64,000 bases of DNA, taken from Oscheius onirici (taxonomy: Eukaryota; Nematoda; Chromadorea; Rhabditida; Rhabditidae). The notes under the pieces are model-generated. The model saw only the letters and a program-made list of their open reading frames with translations. It made no database searches and was not told where the DNA came from. The DNA lies in assembly GCA_932521025.1 (NCBI GenBank), contig OW051473.1:3906001-3970000 (forward strand). Reading direction: 5' to 3'. How positions within the stretch are numbered: the stretch's first letter is position 1; every line of letters begins with the position of its first letter. Below, piece after piece: positions 1 to 14,331 of this stretch. Both the position numbers and the translations under genes were made by a program.

Positions 1-2128
<2,128 letters not shown>

Positions 2129-2274
2129 TCTCCAAGCTGTTTTTTTTGCCGATTTTATGTAGTTTTCCTCTGTGTCATTAGCAGTTTATATTTATTGACT
2201 ACGATCCTTTACTGTGCCACTGTTTGCTGTTCAGCAAAAATAGTCTTATTATATTAATGTGCTCTGTCGCCACG

Positions 2275-2280
2275 AATAAA
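2275..2280 (+). terminator. Polyadenylation signal of the PKC distal isoform
   Basis: An AATAAA hexamer lies about 150 nt after the distal stop codon. I saw no equally clear AATAAA for the proximal isoform, which stops at 1096. The proximal form could use a variant signal or be made by splicing alone. Confidence 0.6.
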
Positions 2281-5200
2281 TTTCTAGTTGGTTCTTTGAA
2301 TTACCAAATGAGATTTCAATATCGCTGAGAAAATGATTCGAGGAAGCGCTCCCTTCTCCCAAACATGGATTTCAATAACTAGAATTTTGTTTCTTAAAAC
2401 GACGTTCTGCCGTGACAGTTGGTACACTCATTGTCAATATGTAAATTGTGACGATGGGCTCCAGAGAGCTCCAAAAACATCCAAACGTGGGGTCTCTTCC
2501 TGTAAATATCAGTATCCGCTTATGACAGACATGGCTGAAAATTGTTACTTTATAAGAAGCCGAAGAAGACGACGTGATTGTAACCAGGAAACGGAATATG
2601 GGAGAAAAGTTCATCGATGAAATAGTCCACCTGCTGTGAATTGCCCTTATTGTTCAGGTAAGGCTGTTTTCAGCTTGAGCATTCGCGACTATTCTTGTCG
2701 TCATCAGTCTTGCGACTTCTGGTAACAGCAATTAGCCTGTCAGCCGTTTGAGGGTGTAAGTCAAAGATATTTTATTATTCGTGAAGCTGGCTTTCTACTT
2801 TCAATCTCTCTAATCCTGGTGATATTGGCGATGAGACCAGTAGTATTAGTTATTTTTAGAGTGTGTTTAAAACCTGTACGGATCTGAGGGAGACGAGACC
2901 ATTAAGTCGCGTCAATCCTTCTTCTTTTCCCATTTCTTTTCCCATTTACACAGCGGTCAGCTAGCCAGTCATTCTTGAATAGACCCTCATTTGGAGATAT
3001 ATTTATACCGATGAGAATGATACCATTGAAGACCTGTTGCTGAGTAACTCCCTCATTTCTGTCTGGTTCCGCACAATCGCCCTGATCCATTTTCGTACAA
3101 CCCTATTGACACGCCCTAAGGATTCTAGGGGCGGTGCTTCAATTTTGATAATCTGAGGGCAGTCTTCAAGTCTCTTTGTTTGCTAGCTGACAAGAAACAT
3201 CCTTTTAGTCTTGACGTCCACGTGAACAAAGAAATATAAACTGCCAAGTCCGACGACACTAAATAATCCGGTCTTCTCATCTGAATGATATTAGAAGCGG
3301 AACGAGACAGATGGATCAACTAGAATGGTCTAATGACGTCTTTTATACTCTTTTCCCACTTTACTGATCATGTTTTCCAATCTTCCAAGTACACAGACTA
3401 TGATTCACTAAGAATCTAATTGGGCTGTTCGGATTCCCGGTTAGAGACAGAGAGAGACATGTTTGGGTCAACGCATCTAATCAGCAACATGCTACGCTAT
3501 TTTCTCTTAACCGATTGGATTAATTCATTCGCAAATTTTGCACGGCTTATACACGTTTACCAATTCGGACTCCAAGTTGAGAACAAAGTAACATAAATTG
3601 AACTGAAGTCATGAATCTCAAAGTTTCAAAGAATTTTTGTTTTTTTAACAGCTTGAACTTTTGACGACAGTCCGCAACAATACGCTGCACCTAATTTTTT
3701 AACAGCCTAATTAGATCCTTCCCCTAGTTTTTGTCCAAGTTCTTCGAGTATAGTTTTGCAACGTCTGTTAACCTTTGTTCGCAAAGGTTTACACCCTGTA
3801 ATGGGAGAAGCCATCTAAGATTTCCCTGACGACATTTGCCAGGTGTTTAGGTTTTTTGAACCATTTTTTTCATTTTAAAAACATCGGCAGCCGCAAGCCA
3901 CACACATTCACTCTATCTCTCTGCTTGCTTTGCCGAACCATTGAGTAAAACATATGTCTTATCCGCCCACGATTCAAAGAACAACACGTTCGTCTTGTTT
4001 TACTCGAAGAACTGAGAGTCTTCCCGCGGGAGCAATTCTATTTCAAGTTGGCAAAAGGACCGCAATCTAAAAATAGTAGCTTGTGGAGGATAATTTGCCA
4101 AGGAGCTTCACTTCCTTCGTAAGCATCGCCTATATATAATCTCTGCGAGTCTTTTGTCCTGACCCTCGAAAGGACTGGAGAACTTTTACTTTCTGTCACT
4201 TCAAAGCCGTTTTATGCAGCTTTAGACAGCCCTAATGTAGCCGTGAGTGAATAGAAGGGGAGGCGAAGTGAGGTTAGCCGAGTGACATGGCCACGTCGGA
4301 AGTCTTTTTCGCGCCTCGGATGAATCTCCTTTTATCCCACTCAAAAATCTTTAGCAAATACTTGTGCCGTTCTTTCACCCCTGGAAGGCTCTAGAGTCTC
4401 CCAGACGGCTCGTTTGAGTATCTCATTGTTGGCTTATGCATACCCTTTTCCAGTAGCTAAAAGAGCCTGTTTATCAGCAGGCTCTCACAGCTCCCCGGGG
4501 TCCAGTTCTCCAGCAGTCGCGGATTATGCTGCCGAAGAGGTCTGTGCCCAGTCAGACGCCGGTGTGCCCTCATGTCTTATGCATTCGAATTTGTTCGGTT
4601 CAGTCAGCTTTACCTTATCTTTCAATTCAAAAGCTGTCAGTCAAAGCACTTCCTTGAGCCTGTTTTCTGCTTGTTTCGGATATTTACCGTATATTTTAAA
4701 ACAGTACTGCTGGCGATGATTCGAACTGAAATAGATGAAAGTATAAGCACGTTCTGCGTAATTAATGCCTGAAGGCGCAAAACGCTAAAGGACAAAACCA
4801 TTGATCAAAGCGAAAATATATTTTGGGCCAATACCGGGATATTTGTTGCGATAGAGTCCCTGCTCGTTTTTTTACATCCAATTTGAAGCTCACTGCATTT
4901 TATGTCCGTTCCTGCCGCCTTACCCCAGTAGGATATCATTCGCTCCTCCGCTTCATTCTCTGGCCCGTTTTGTCATTGTTTTAAATAACAACTAGTCATC
5001 ATTTTAAACGTAGTCCTTATACGGTAGTTTGACTCATTATTTTCCACGATTGTCTGTCCTTAATCCCTCTCTGGGGAATGCTCCTCTCGCTATCAAAATG
5101 GTAAAATGGCATAGTCATACCAGAGTTGTCATCATCCTCCGCATTTCCTCTTTTAGCTCAGTCATTACTCTACTTTGGGAGTTGATGACTGTTTGAAAAT

Positions 5201-6850
5201 AAGCGGTGCATTGTACGCAGATGTTGTTTCAGAACATGGTAACTGTATCTTGTTATGTTAATTTTGATGTTCCATGTGCCAATTTGAGAATGCAATATGT
5301 GAAACAGCTTTGTTTGTTCTTAACTGAGTTTGAAATTATCCTCAATTAGGCGTGAATGTTTCTTAAGGAGCGTGCGCTTCGAAGCAAGAACGGCAAACCT
5401 TTTGTTCTGGTCTTCTTGCCTTCTCCTGGCTTTTGGACTCGTAAAGACTCAAAGAGCGCACTTTGCTTTCTGCTCCATAGACATCCAAAGCTGATCAACG
5501 CTGAAAGCTGTTACAACAACTGTAGTGTTAGGTAGCCTCTTAAACGCTATTTTGGAGAAGAGCTGTTGACGGCCTTTTGCGTGGAGTTAGCATTTTTGAA
5601 TCAATTTGAAGTAGGGAGGGATGCTACGGCGGAGAACAGAATTACCGACTTTTATGGTACTCATCGAACAAATATTGAACCCTTACACGTTCCTGAAATA
5701 TTCAACTTTTTCGAATACTTGCCCAGCGAGTTCCATTGAATCCGTGGGGTACGTTTTGTCAAATTAGATTACGTCTCTGCCGGAAAAGGAATCTCTTTTG
5801 TTGCGGTCTTTTAGGTTCGAATTCTGCGAATAATTAGCAAGACAACTGCGACGCTTTTTGCCATAAACCTTGTTATGTTCTGTTAGAAGAAGGTTCAAGA
5901 TACTTAGAGACTAGGGATATGCTCTACGTCATACCACTGCATAATTATTATCAATCTTTTTTGATGAGTTCCCTCTCGTTATGTGAGAGGCCTATGAAAA
6001 CAGAGTCGCAATTTAGGTGGACCCGCGCATCAATTTGTCCCCCATCACACTTCATTTTAATTTTACTTGTTTACCGCCGGCTCAAGCTCACTCTATCTCT
6101 ACAAACTGAAAACACTGCGTCTTCCCAAACACTGCGTGTTACAATGATTCACGCTTCATCTTCCCCTATCTCATTACCGTCACGTTTTCGCGGCTTCAAG
6201 TTCCTCCTTCCGGCACAATTGAGAAGATATAAATAAATTATAGACGCAGCGAGTAGATGCTAATCGACCATTGTCAGCAACTATTAATTCTTTTGATTGT
6301 GCCTCTCCCTCACTTTACTAATGTGTTTTTCTCTTAAGGTTTACTGGGTTCTGTGTTTCCAGATAATACAATCTCGCAAGACAAATACGTTCAGGATAAC
6401 ACCCATATTTTCTCTCTTTCCTCTACAAGAATATTTTGATTGCAGCCTCGTCTATTGGCCTTAAAAGGCTCTGATTTGTTTCAAAAACTCGTTAAGATTT
6501 AAATGTTTATCCGAAAGTGAGAGAGTTGAGAGTGATCGCGGTCAAAACTGGATTATTTGTACCAAGTACTGCCGAAATGAAGTAGCCGCAGGCTCTCGGC
6601 CCTCCTCTCTATCTACTATTTACAGCTATGAGAAGGGTCATGACTGCATTCTTGCGGCAATTTGGTCTGTCTTAAGCGCTTCCGCGATGCATCGTCCACG
6701 GCTCCCTAGAGTATTTTCAAAAGACTTTTTTATTTGGCTGCCCTTCAGTATCACTCCCGGTTTCCTGTCATGTCGAGGGTGGATTTTGCTAAGACTGCGA
6801 CTAGACATGCCAGTCACTCTCTAACGAAGTACTCCTTGTTCTTTCTCTTT
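2281..6850. other. Gene-free stretch between PKC and the amine receptor
   Basis: About 4.5 kb contain only short, low-quality open frames in all six frames and no recognisable protein or RNA gene. The region is pyrimidine-rich, with many tttc and ctct runs. It probably holds the promoter and 5' exon(s) of the downstream GPCR, whose extracellular N-terminus is not encoded in the first exon I could identify. I could not pick that exon out. Confidence 0.5.
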
Positions 6851-6879
6851 TGATTTTCAGTTTTCTCACTTTCCAGTCC

Positions 6880-9075
6880 ATGCTAGCGACAATACTTCTC
6901 TTGTCGCTATTTTTACTACTGATTCTACTGGCCTTGTTTGGAAATCTCCTAGTCTGTGCTGCTATCATTTGGGACAGATCTCTGCGACGACAACCTGAAA
7001 ACCTTTTCCTTGTTTCTCTCGCTGTCTCGGATCTCCTCGTATCTGTACTGGTGAGTATACTGTATGTCTAAATTAAACATAACAGACACGCTTCAACTCT
7101 GGCTTTTAGTGAAACATTGAAATGACAAATTTGCGAGAAGAAATTTTTTAGAACTAATTTATCCCTAATGAAAATATCTCCTTCAAAATTAATCAAATAT
7201 CGCGCGATGAACGCAATGTTGCAAATAAGCCGGAAGCTATTTTTCAGGTTATGGTCTTTGCCGCCGGCAATGATCTTCTAGGATATTGGCCATTTGGACA
7301 AGCCTACTGCCAATTCTGGGTCTCTTTCGATATAGTCTGTTCAACAGCGTCAATTCTCAACCTTTGCGCCATTTCTCTTGACAGGTATTGGCATATTTCT
7401 CGGCCAATGGTCTATGTCAGGTATGAATTTTTAACAATTTTTTTTCAAAAACAACTCCACAGATACTGTAATCGACGAAGAATAGGCTATGCTATCATTA
7501 TTGTATGGGTATTGTCAGCTGCTATTGGCGCCGCTCCATTAGGATTTGGATTTGGTTCCAAGGTTACACCAAACAAGTTAGCTTCAAACCATTTTGTTTG
7601 ATTTGATCTTTTTAGTGAAACGGGATTACCGGCATGTGAAATGAAACTCCCTCTAGCTTATGCAATTGGCAGTTCGACCATGTCCTTTTTCCTACCAGCA
7701 GCTGTTATGGTTATCCTGTACACAAAACTATACCTGTACGCTCGAAAACATGTCCGAAGTATCAAGACTCAACTTCAACAAGCCACATCTTTCTTGATCA
7801 TGCAGTTAGCGTCAGAGAAAATCCGAGAGGTAAGGTCGCCTGGCTTTTGCCTGCAAGACTGCTAGCCAAGACGAGTCAAAAACGACAAAATATCTTATAC
7901 AACAATAGACATATTCGGCATGGTTTGTCTAAGTTAAAGAAGATAACAGTTATACCCTTGCTTACCTCCCCCAAATACCTTTCCCGCATGTGGCATGGTC
8001 TACTGTGCTCCCTCAGGTAACCGCTGCAACTCTAAAGGGAGAGGCTCTTCTACCACAGTCTCCACCGTCAGAACGTCGCAGCACGTCATTTCGAACGCTC
8101 CACTCGAAGAATTCTATATACTATAGAGTGAGTTTTATCCCAGCTTTACTGTCTTTCTCCTAATACCTTCACTCTTGGTTCGTTAAAAACCAGAAATGCA
8201 CACTCTGTCCAGTTTGGCAAGATTCACAAACAACAGAAATATATTTTCGCCCTCGAGGGACATCCATTTTTGGCGTTTGTTATTCTATTGTTTGATGTGT
8301 AGATCAAACAGAGAAAGCAGAAAGTTGCATGAATCTTGTAAAAGCACGTTTTCCTGGAAGGCTGCCGCTGCTTCTAATTGCATTCTGCTAGATTTTTGAA
8401 GGAAGTCCTAGATGTAAATATCTCGCAATTTTTCAGGTTCGAGACAGCATCTGGTCAAAGCTCAGCCTGCTTTGTCCAGGATCGAAGCCTCCGAAAAAGG
8501 CGGCTGAAAGGGCCCGAAACAACAACAATAACAGAAATAACATCAGTGATCAAAAAGCTCGGTAAGCAGTAATTAGGCTTCTTGGAGAGTCGTCTTTCAG
8601 ATTAACTTTGGGTGTTATAATGGGAACATTCCTCGTTTGTTGGCTTCCCTTTTTCATCATGAACATTTGGAGGTCTTGGGACCCCGAGTCTGTCAGTGGA
8701 ACGTTTATACTGGTGAGTACAAAAAGTATAACAGACAAGTTTGTTCAGGCTGTTACATGGCTAGGATACGCCAATTCTGCCGCAAACCCCTTGATCTACA
8801 GTATATTCAACCGTGATTTCCGAAGAGCCTTCAAGAAGATCATTGTCAAGATTTTCCACTGTGAGCAACAGCAAGATATGAACAAGTCTGTGTAAGCTTT
8901 TGATAATACGTTAGATACGTTCACATTCTGTTTCAGCTCTTCTCGGTATGCCGTGGCTGCTGAACTTGTGGAGCGTCCGAAGTCGGCTACGCGTTTTACG
9001 GAATGCGAGAACAACAACGAGGCTGCGACACGTCTAGTTTTTGCCGAGCCGCCGGAAGTTATTCCAGAAGAATGA
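6880..9075 (+). CDS. Biogenic-amine GPCR, dopamine D1-like
   Basis: A class A receptor for a monoamine, probably coupled to G protein at the plasma membrane. Exons are 6880-7050, 7248-7420, 7463-7576, 7616-7829, 8017-8127, 8437-8561, 8601-8712, 8749-8891 and 8937-9075. Phases close over 1302 nt (433 aa). TM1 starts at residue 1. TM3 has the amine-binding aspartate (FWVSFDIVC) and a DRYWHIS motif. TM5 carries serines (IGSSTMSF), TM6 reads FLVCWLPFF and TM7 ends NPLIYSIFN. The third intracellular loop is long and basic with an asparagine run. Because TM1 starts immediately, an upstream exon probably supplies the extracellular N-terminus; 6880 is only the first in-frame ATG. D1-like is my best subtype guess; an octopamine or tyramine receptor remains possible. 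Confidence 0.88.
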
Positions 9076-9271
9076 CTACTTTACTCCTTCGGTCATCAGT
9101 CTCGGGTTGGATGAACTATCAACAGTTTTATAGCATTTTCCCACTCAATGTGCTGTTCTTTTTGCATTAGAAGGTTCTGCTTCTGTGATCTCATTTCTCA
9201 TACTTAGCTCTATCGGGTGTATGCTTGGGCTACCAAGAGGTAGGCAATTTCCTCTCGGGTTGCAACTTCAC

Positions 9272-9279
9272 CAATAAAT
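9272..9279 (+). terminator. Polyadenylation signal of the amine receptor
   Basis: A CAATAAAT-type signal lies about 200 nt after the receptor stop codon. The convergent SET gene on the minus strand ends about 250 bp further on. Confidence 0.55.
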
Positions 9280-9532
9280 ATTATTATAAGTACAATGCTT
9301 AAACTGAAAAAGAGAAAAAATGATTCATTTTTCGAAATCATTCGAATACAGGAGATAAAAATACAAATTTACATACAATGGACACAATTGCAAGTACACA
9401 CAATCGCAGAATAAATAATAACACCCTAAACAAAAAGGCAGTAAAGCTATGAATTTTATGGCATTGAAGTATAATGTCCCCGTTAAAAGTCAGATCAATA
9501 AAAGATAAAGCTAATAAATACTAACAGAAAAT

Positions 9533-12500
9533 TTACAAAGCGGCCTCTTTTGGTCCATACTTCTTACGCAAAATGAGCTGTGCCGTGGAGCAAAGCAGTT
9601 TGAAAACAAAAATTAGATCAAATCCAAACGATTACTCACTCGTTTTTGAGCTGAATTTTCTCCTGCTTGTTGAAGAAATGTTTGTTGAAGTCGTCTTTGG
9701 CTTTTGTACCATGGCCTTTGGCGTTGTAAAAAAGGCCCCTGTTTAAAAGGGCTCGGAGCGCTTGAGAAAACAGGGCTTGTTTCGGCTGCGTCCACCTGAA
9801 TAGAGAAGTTTTTCGCGAGATTTAAACAGTGCATACATCTTCATCACAGTCTCCCAGTCCTGGCCTTCCTTCTTGATCAAGTCGCCGATGTGCTTGTTTT
9901 TGACAGCCATCAGCTCTATTTTCTGAAATTGTTTCATCGTCACTACTTCTTTGATAAATTTACTTGCTCAAGAGTCCAACCCTCCAATTTGGTCGACATT
10001 CGGCAAAAGTTGGAAAGGCATCTGCATTCGACGTTGGCCAAATGATCCTTTCGGAAGTCGTCGCCGTAGTCAACGAAGAGCTTAAAATGGTTTTAACTGT
10101 AAACTGCATGAAATGTACCTCCTCTCCGGCGTGGATGTTTTGGGAGCTCACGAAGAAAAACTTGACATGAGCAGGTCCGAGACTGTTTGTCCAAACCCTG
10201 AAAATTTGAATTCAGTGAAAACATTTTCTACCTGATTGGGAAGAGATTTGGGTGTTCACTAGTGTTAGCGAAGCGTCCGGCGTTTCCGCTACTTGTGGGG
10301 TCGATGTAATAGTTCATGAGCTTCGGCTTGCTCACTTTGGAGTAGTACTGCAGATTGAGGTACGAATGATCTCCGTCTTTCGCTATCGTTTGGAAGGCGT
10401 ACGTCGTAGAAGGGCTTCGGCTGACTTTGTCGTGAACCTCGCCTCTGAACTCGCACACGAACTGGCCTGAATTTGGTGATGATACACGAGAAAAAGTGAG
10501 AAGCACCTTGTGGGATATTTTTAGTAGCTCGTAAGGCGAATCCCATGTGCTCGTTCTTCTGATGGATGACAATGCTCGGCGGTGACTGCAAGTTTTCCAG
10601 CTGCTGACTCCCAAAGCTGCAGGATCCTCGACAGCCACAATCCATTCCGCAGGCCACTGCTCCGGAGTTCCAAAAGCCTTCTCCTTCGGCTTTAAAAAGC
10701 ATTTTACCCTGTAAACAAATACGTATGATAAAACCGAATTACATTTACAAAAATGAATCCTTTTGTGGCGTTAATCGAACGGTTCAGGCACGGGCAATCG
10801 ATGGAGCAGCTCGAGCCTTTGCATTTGCAGCGGACCTACAAAAAATGCTTTTGTTTTTAGATTTTGAAATATACCAACCTGTGGACCTTTTGGCTCGTTT
10901 TTGGGTATGTCGTTGTTCTGGATAAACTTGACCATGCTGACGTTCTGGTTGGTGACAGTATTGTACACTTCTAGCTTCTCTGATCCCTTCCCAAAATATC
11001 TTGAAAAACCTTGTTTTAGGAATTGTGACAAAACATACCCGACAATCCCTCCAGCTTTGAGCTCTTTCTTGTCACGGATCAGGTCTTTTTTCATTTTCTC
11101 AGTCGTTTGTCGAAAAGTGGTGGTGGAAATCGGATGTTTCGAACAGCTTGAAACGACGAGAGCAGCTGCGTCAATTTGGCAGCCTGAAACTAGAGTATTT
11201 CAATACATTCAATATTGTCAGACCATTATCGGAAATGAGCAGTGCTGCAAATTTGGCCACGATTTTATTCGTAGCCTTCCTGCTGTCCTCTTCTTCAAAC
11301 TTGTTCTCAATCTCCTCCTTCTTAAGATCCAGCAACCGTCTGTACAACTGGTCAACCTAAAAAGTTTATCCGATGGAAGCAAATTTTCATACCTCTTTTT
11401 CATTCTTTTTGTCTATTTTCTTGACGGTTTGTCGACGGCTAGCCGAGCACGAGGGGATTGGCGAGAAACGAATTCTAGTCCTGGTTGTTGCATTAGCCTT
11501 GTTTGTAGTGCTGCGGGTGGTCACTCCAGATGGCAGATTTCTTGCTGATCTCCTCTTGAAGTCTGGCTCATCCTGAATTTACGGTTTACTCTTTTCCTCT
11601 AGTTCAAACCTGTAGATCCGACGATTCAGGCTTTCTTCTCAGTGTTCTCTTTTCTTCTTTCATCTGTCTGTTTTCCTGCTGAACGGATAACTTAAGTATT
11701 TTTCTTTTTCAAAAAAGCATTTTTCGTAATAGTGAAAAAATTCGATTCTTATAGCTTGGAATTGAGAGGCCTATCTCAACTACTAAAGTAAAACGTAAAA
11801 CGGTATGAGTCAAAAAGTGTTAGGATTAGATATAACGTGTGGAAAGAATAAACGCCGAAATCAATCGCATGACCCTTCGGATCTCTGCTCGTCTCCAAAC
11901 AGCACCTGCCCCTTGTTCTTTGACAGTTACTTATGAGGCTAGCGGCGCTAACAAATAGAGAACTGACAACTTAATCAAATGGAAAAAGAGGAAAAAAAGT
12001 TTTTATATGAGCCGGAATTTTAAAGTTGAGCAAATTTTTTACAGACAAGGATCATTCGACGCGGATAATGTGATATATATCTGTAAAACGCGACAGCGAA
12101 ACGAAAGGTGGTTCTACAAAAACAAAGCAATATAGTGGGAGCGCTGAAGGTTTCAAACAAATTCAGCGCTTTTGGACAACAGCGCGCCGGCTTGGTGGTT
12201 AAGAAAAGCTGAAAATGTGGAACGGAAAATCCAATCTGAAGAGACCGATTCAGTGCTACCCAAACTGTCTGAAAGTTGGCGCGCAACGAATTAGGTGGAT
12301 CCTGAACCTCTAGACAAAATTTGGGGTCAATCCGTTTGGTAGATTCTTAAGACTATTTTGAGTTACCAAATACGGGAGACATGACAATTTGCTTTTTCAA
12401 CCAATCGACCCCAAATTTTGTTTTCTAGGTTAATAGTGGTGAGCGTTTTTATAGACAAAAATCAAACCGATTGGTTGAAATAGATTCGAGTTATCGCGAT

Positions 12501-13408
12501 TTTCAGTTTTCACCACCCCGCACTAAGCCAACAGGAAACCAAACCACCGCCTAGCACTTCGGGCTGCGCGGAATAGTACTGAAAACTACTAATAACGAAT
12601 GACACCTTTTGAGATAAACGTTGTAACTTCTGCTTGGGATGAAATGTTGTCAAAAGGCTTGTTCGGACTGCTTAACAGAGATAATTGTTTGACAATGGCA
12701 AAAGAACGAAAGGACAATTATCCTAACGTCGTTTCTCAATGAAATTCGAAATTAGAAAATTGCAAGAGGACAGGACTGAAAAATTCGGATAACCAACAAT
12801 GGAAGATTGTATGATGAGGCAAGTGAGATTCCAAATCACGACAGATTAATGTACAAAAATGTCGCATAATGGACTTAAATTAGCAAGGATTGCTGGCAGG
12901 CTACTTAATATTTTATAAAAGCCTCATTTCTAGGTTTACCAAATACTTTCTTATTTAAAACCACCAAGTGTTTTTTTATTCTTTATGATGCGGTAATCAG
13001 ATATCTGACTCCATAATTAGTCATTGGTAAAGTGCAGTCGAGATTATATCTTAGTGACAACCACAGGGTGAAAACATATCGGAGAGGCACAAACAACGCA
13101 GCAGATACGTATTAGGGCTCGCACGGCTGTAGAAAGCTGCAGAAAGGCAGACATAACTATAATCAATAGATACGACCACGTTGCATCTCAGCGCATTCTA
13201 CCACGCGTGAATTCAAAGTGAGTTGGAAGTGATAGACATCTTACCGTGACTCTGCCGCTGGGAAGGTCAGCTGGAAGAGGAGGAGTTCCGCGGTCAGGGG
13301 AGGGATGGCCGGCATTCGGAGGGGCGAAGAAACCACTAAAATTTGCTTAAACATTGATCAGAACCGACCATACCCGATAACAGGGATATCGCGTAAGTAG
13401 GAGAACAT
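9533..13408 (-). CDS. Divergent SET-domain protein, copy 1 (SUV39/G9a-like)
   Basis: A putative histone lysine methyltransferase. Exons in gene order: 13374-13408, 13245-13335, 11610-11678, 11393-11572, 11224-11356, 11039-11183, 10879-10999, 10743-10835, 10507-10708, 10232-10466, 10119-10197, 9964-10080, 9837-9922, 9640-9795 and a last exon near 9533-9599; about 602 aa. Domains are a basic, low-complexity N-terminus, a Cys-rich pre-SET-like block (CKCKGSSCSIDCPC, then CGMDCGCRGSC), the SET core (GQFVCEFRGEV, GNAGRFANTSEHPN, GEELFVDYG) and post-SET CRCLSNFC. The canonical NHSCxPN signature has become NTSEHPN, so methyltransferase activity is uncertain. The last intron has lost its 3' AG (see findings). 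Exon order and phases match the tandem paralogue, except in that last intron. Confidence 0.85.
13110..13222 (-). repeat. 113-bp invariant intronic element, copy 1
   Basis: This block lies in intron 2 of SET copy 1, beginning 22 nt after the exon-2 donor. It is identical base for base to 17759-17871 in the same place of SET copy 2. Similarity is lower but still visible on both sides. On the gene strand it contains a pyrimidine-rich stretch, TTTCTGCAG and TTCTACAG acceptor-like sites and, just beyond the block, a GTATCT donor-like site. A short hairpin (CTGTAG-AAAG-CTGCAG on the plus strand) can also form. Its function is not evident from sequence. Confidence 0.8.
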
Positions 13409-13660
13409 TTTCCTAATTACCCGTAAAAAAGAAAAACCCGTAGAGAAGCAAGAAGCTGTGAAAGACTATTGACTGACTGATTAGTTTTTGATGATTAACT
13501 GAAAATAGTTAATCTGACAAATAAATAACATGAAAACGGTAAAAGAGAAAGCATTTCTGTAGGCGCATTTCAAACAGCATAAAGCGAGAGTGCATTTGAC
13601 GACAACTCACGTACGCACAATTACGTACCGCATCTTTTCGACCTTTGGAAGTGGGACTTT
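13245..13660 (-). promoter_or_regulatory. Duplicated promoter and first-exon region, copy 1
   Basis: Exon 2, exon 1 and several hundred bases upstream of the SET copy 1 start codon resemble 17894-18330 upstream of copy 2. Shared blocks include the short runs around 13550-13640 (TTTCTG, GGCGC, TTTCAAACAGCATAAA, GACGACAA-TCACGTAC, CCGC-TCTTTTCGAC). The tandem duplication therefore included the promoter, so the two genes probably started with the same control. The exact transcription start is not visible. Confidence 0.5.
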
Positions 13661-13889
13661 TGGCACGGCAATCACGCACACCTTGTGAGAAATACAGGAT
13701 AGTAAGAAAAAGAGTTTTATTGTTTGCTTTTTGAAAACATTACATAAAATATATGTTTACTAGCAAACAATGTATGTACACCGTTTCGCTAATTGCTTTC
13801 GACTCGGACTGTTGGATTTCAATATTGCTCTACCGGAACAGAATTGCTACCAAATATCGTCTCGTCTTCTGCACTAGACGTTCTGCTCT

Positions 13890-14145
13890 TCCCAAGAGGA
13901 CGGAATCACAGCAGTTCTACTCTACCACCAGTCGTTGCAACAGCGGATCCCGATCCACCTAGCCCTGAAGCTCGGATCGTACTCTTCATCTACGAAACAC
14001 GCCTGGGAACGCGTAGATCAACCCTCTCTCGACGACGCCCTGGACAAGCGCGAGAGGTACTGTTCCACTCTCCGAGGAATTTACAGTACCGCCATGGTCT
14101 GTCCGAAGAGCCGCTCTTGTCGAACATAGACTTGATACAGCGAAT
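13890..14145 (+). other. GC-richer open block of unknown meaning
   Basis: Between the two SET genes a roughly 250-bp block is open in several frames on both strands and is followed by AATAAA near 14139. The cleanest frame is + 13935-14129, ending in TAG, with a CAACAG acceptor-like site before it. It resembles no family I know and has no convincing upstream exon. It may be the last exon of a small gene, a decayed transposon piece, or neither. Confidence 0.2.
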
Positions 14146-14331
14146 AAACTTGAAACTTGAAACATGTACACCAAGTTTTGAAAGAAAACATCTTAAACTC
14201 AAAAATAGTAAAGCTAAAAATTTTATGACCAGAATAATGTTAAACAGTGACCAGCAAGAGCCGTTGAGAGATCATATGATAACATTAAAGTTTCGGGAAG
14301 CAGTATCGCTATCTAAAAATAAATATGCAAT

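Noticed and set aside
4414-4719. 101-codon plus-strand frame with an alanine/serine-rich start
   Set aside because: Considered as the missing N-terminal exon of the amine receptor, but no donor in the needed phase 0 and no receptor-like sequence was found.
10901-11548. 215-codon plus-strand open frame
   Set aside because: It is a shadow of the minus-strand SET copy 1 exons, whose phases, splice sites and paralogue alignment are convincing.
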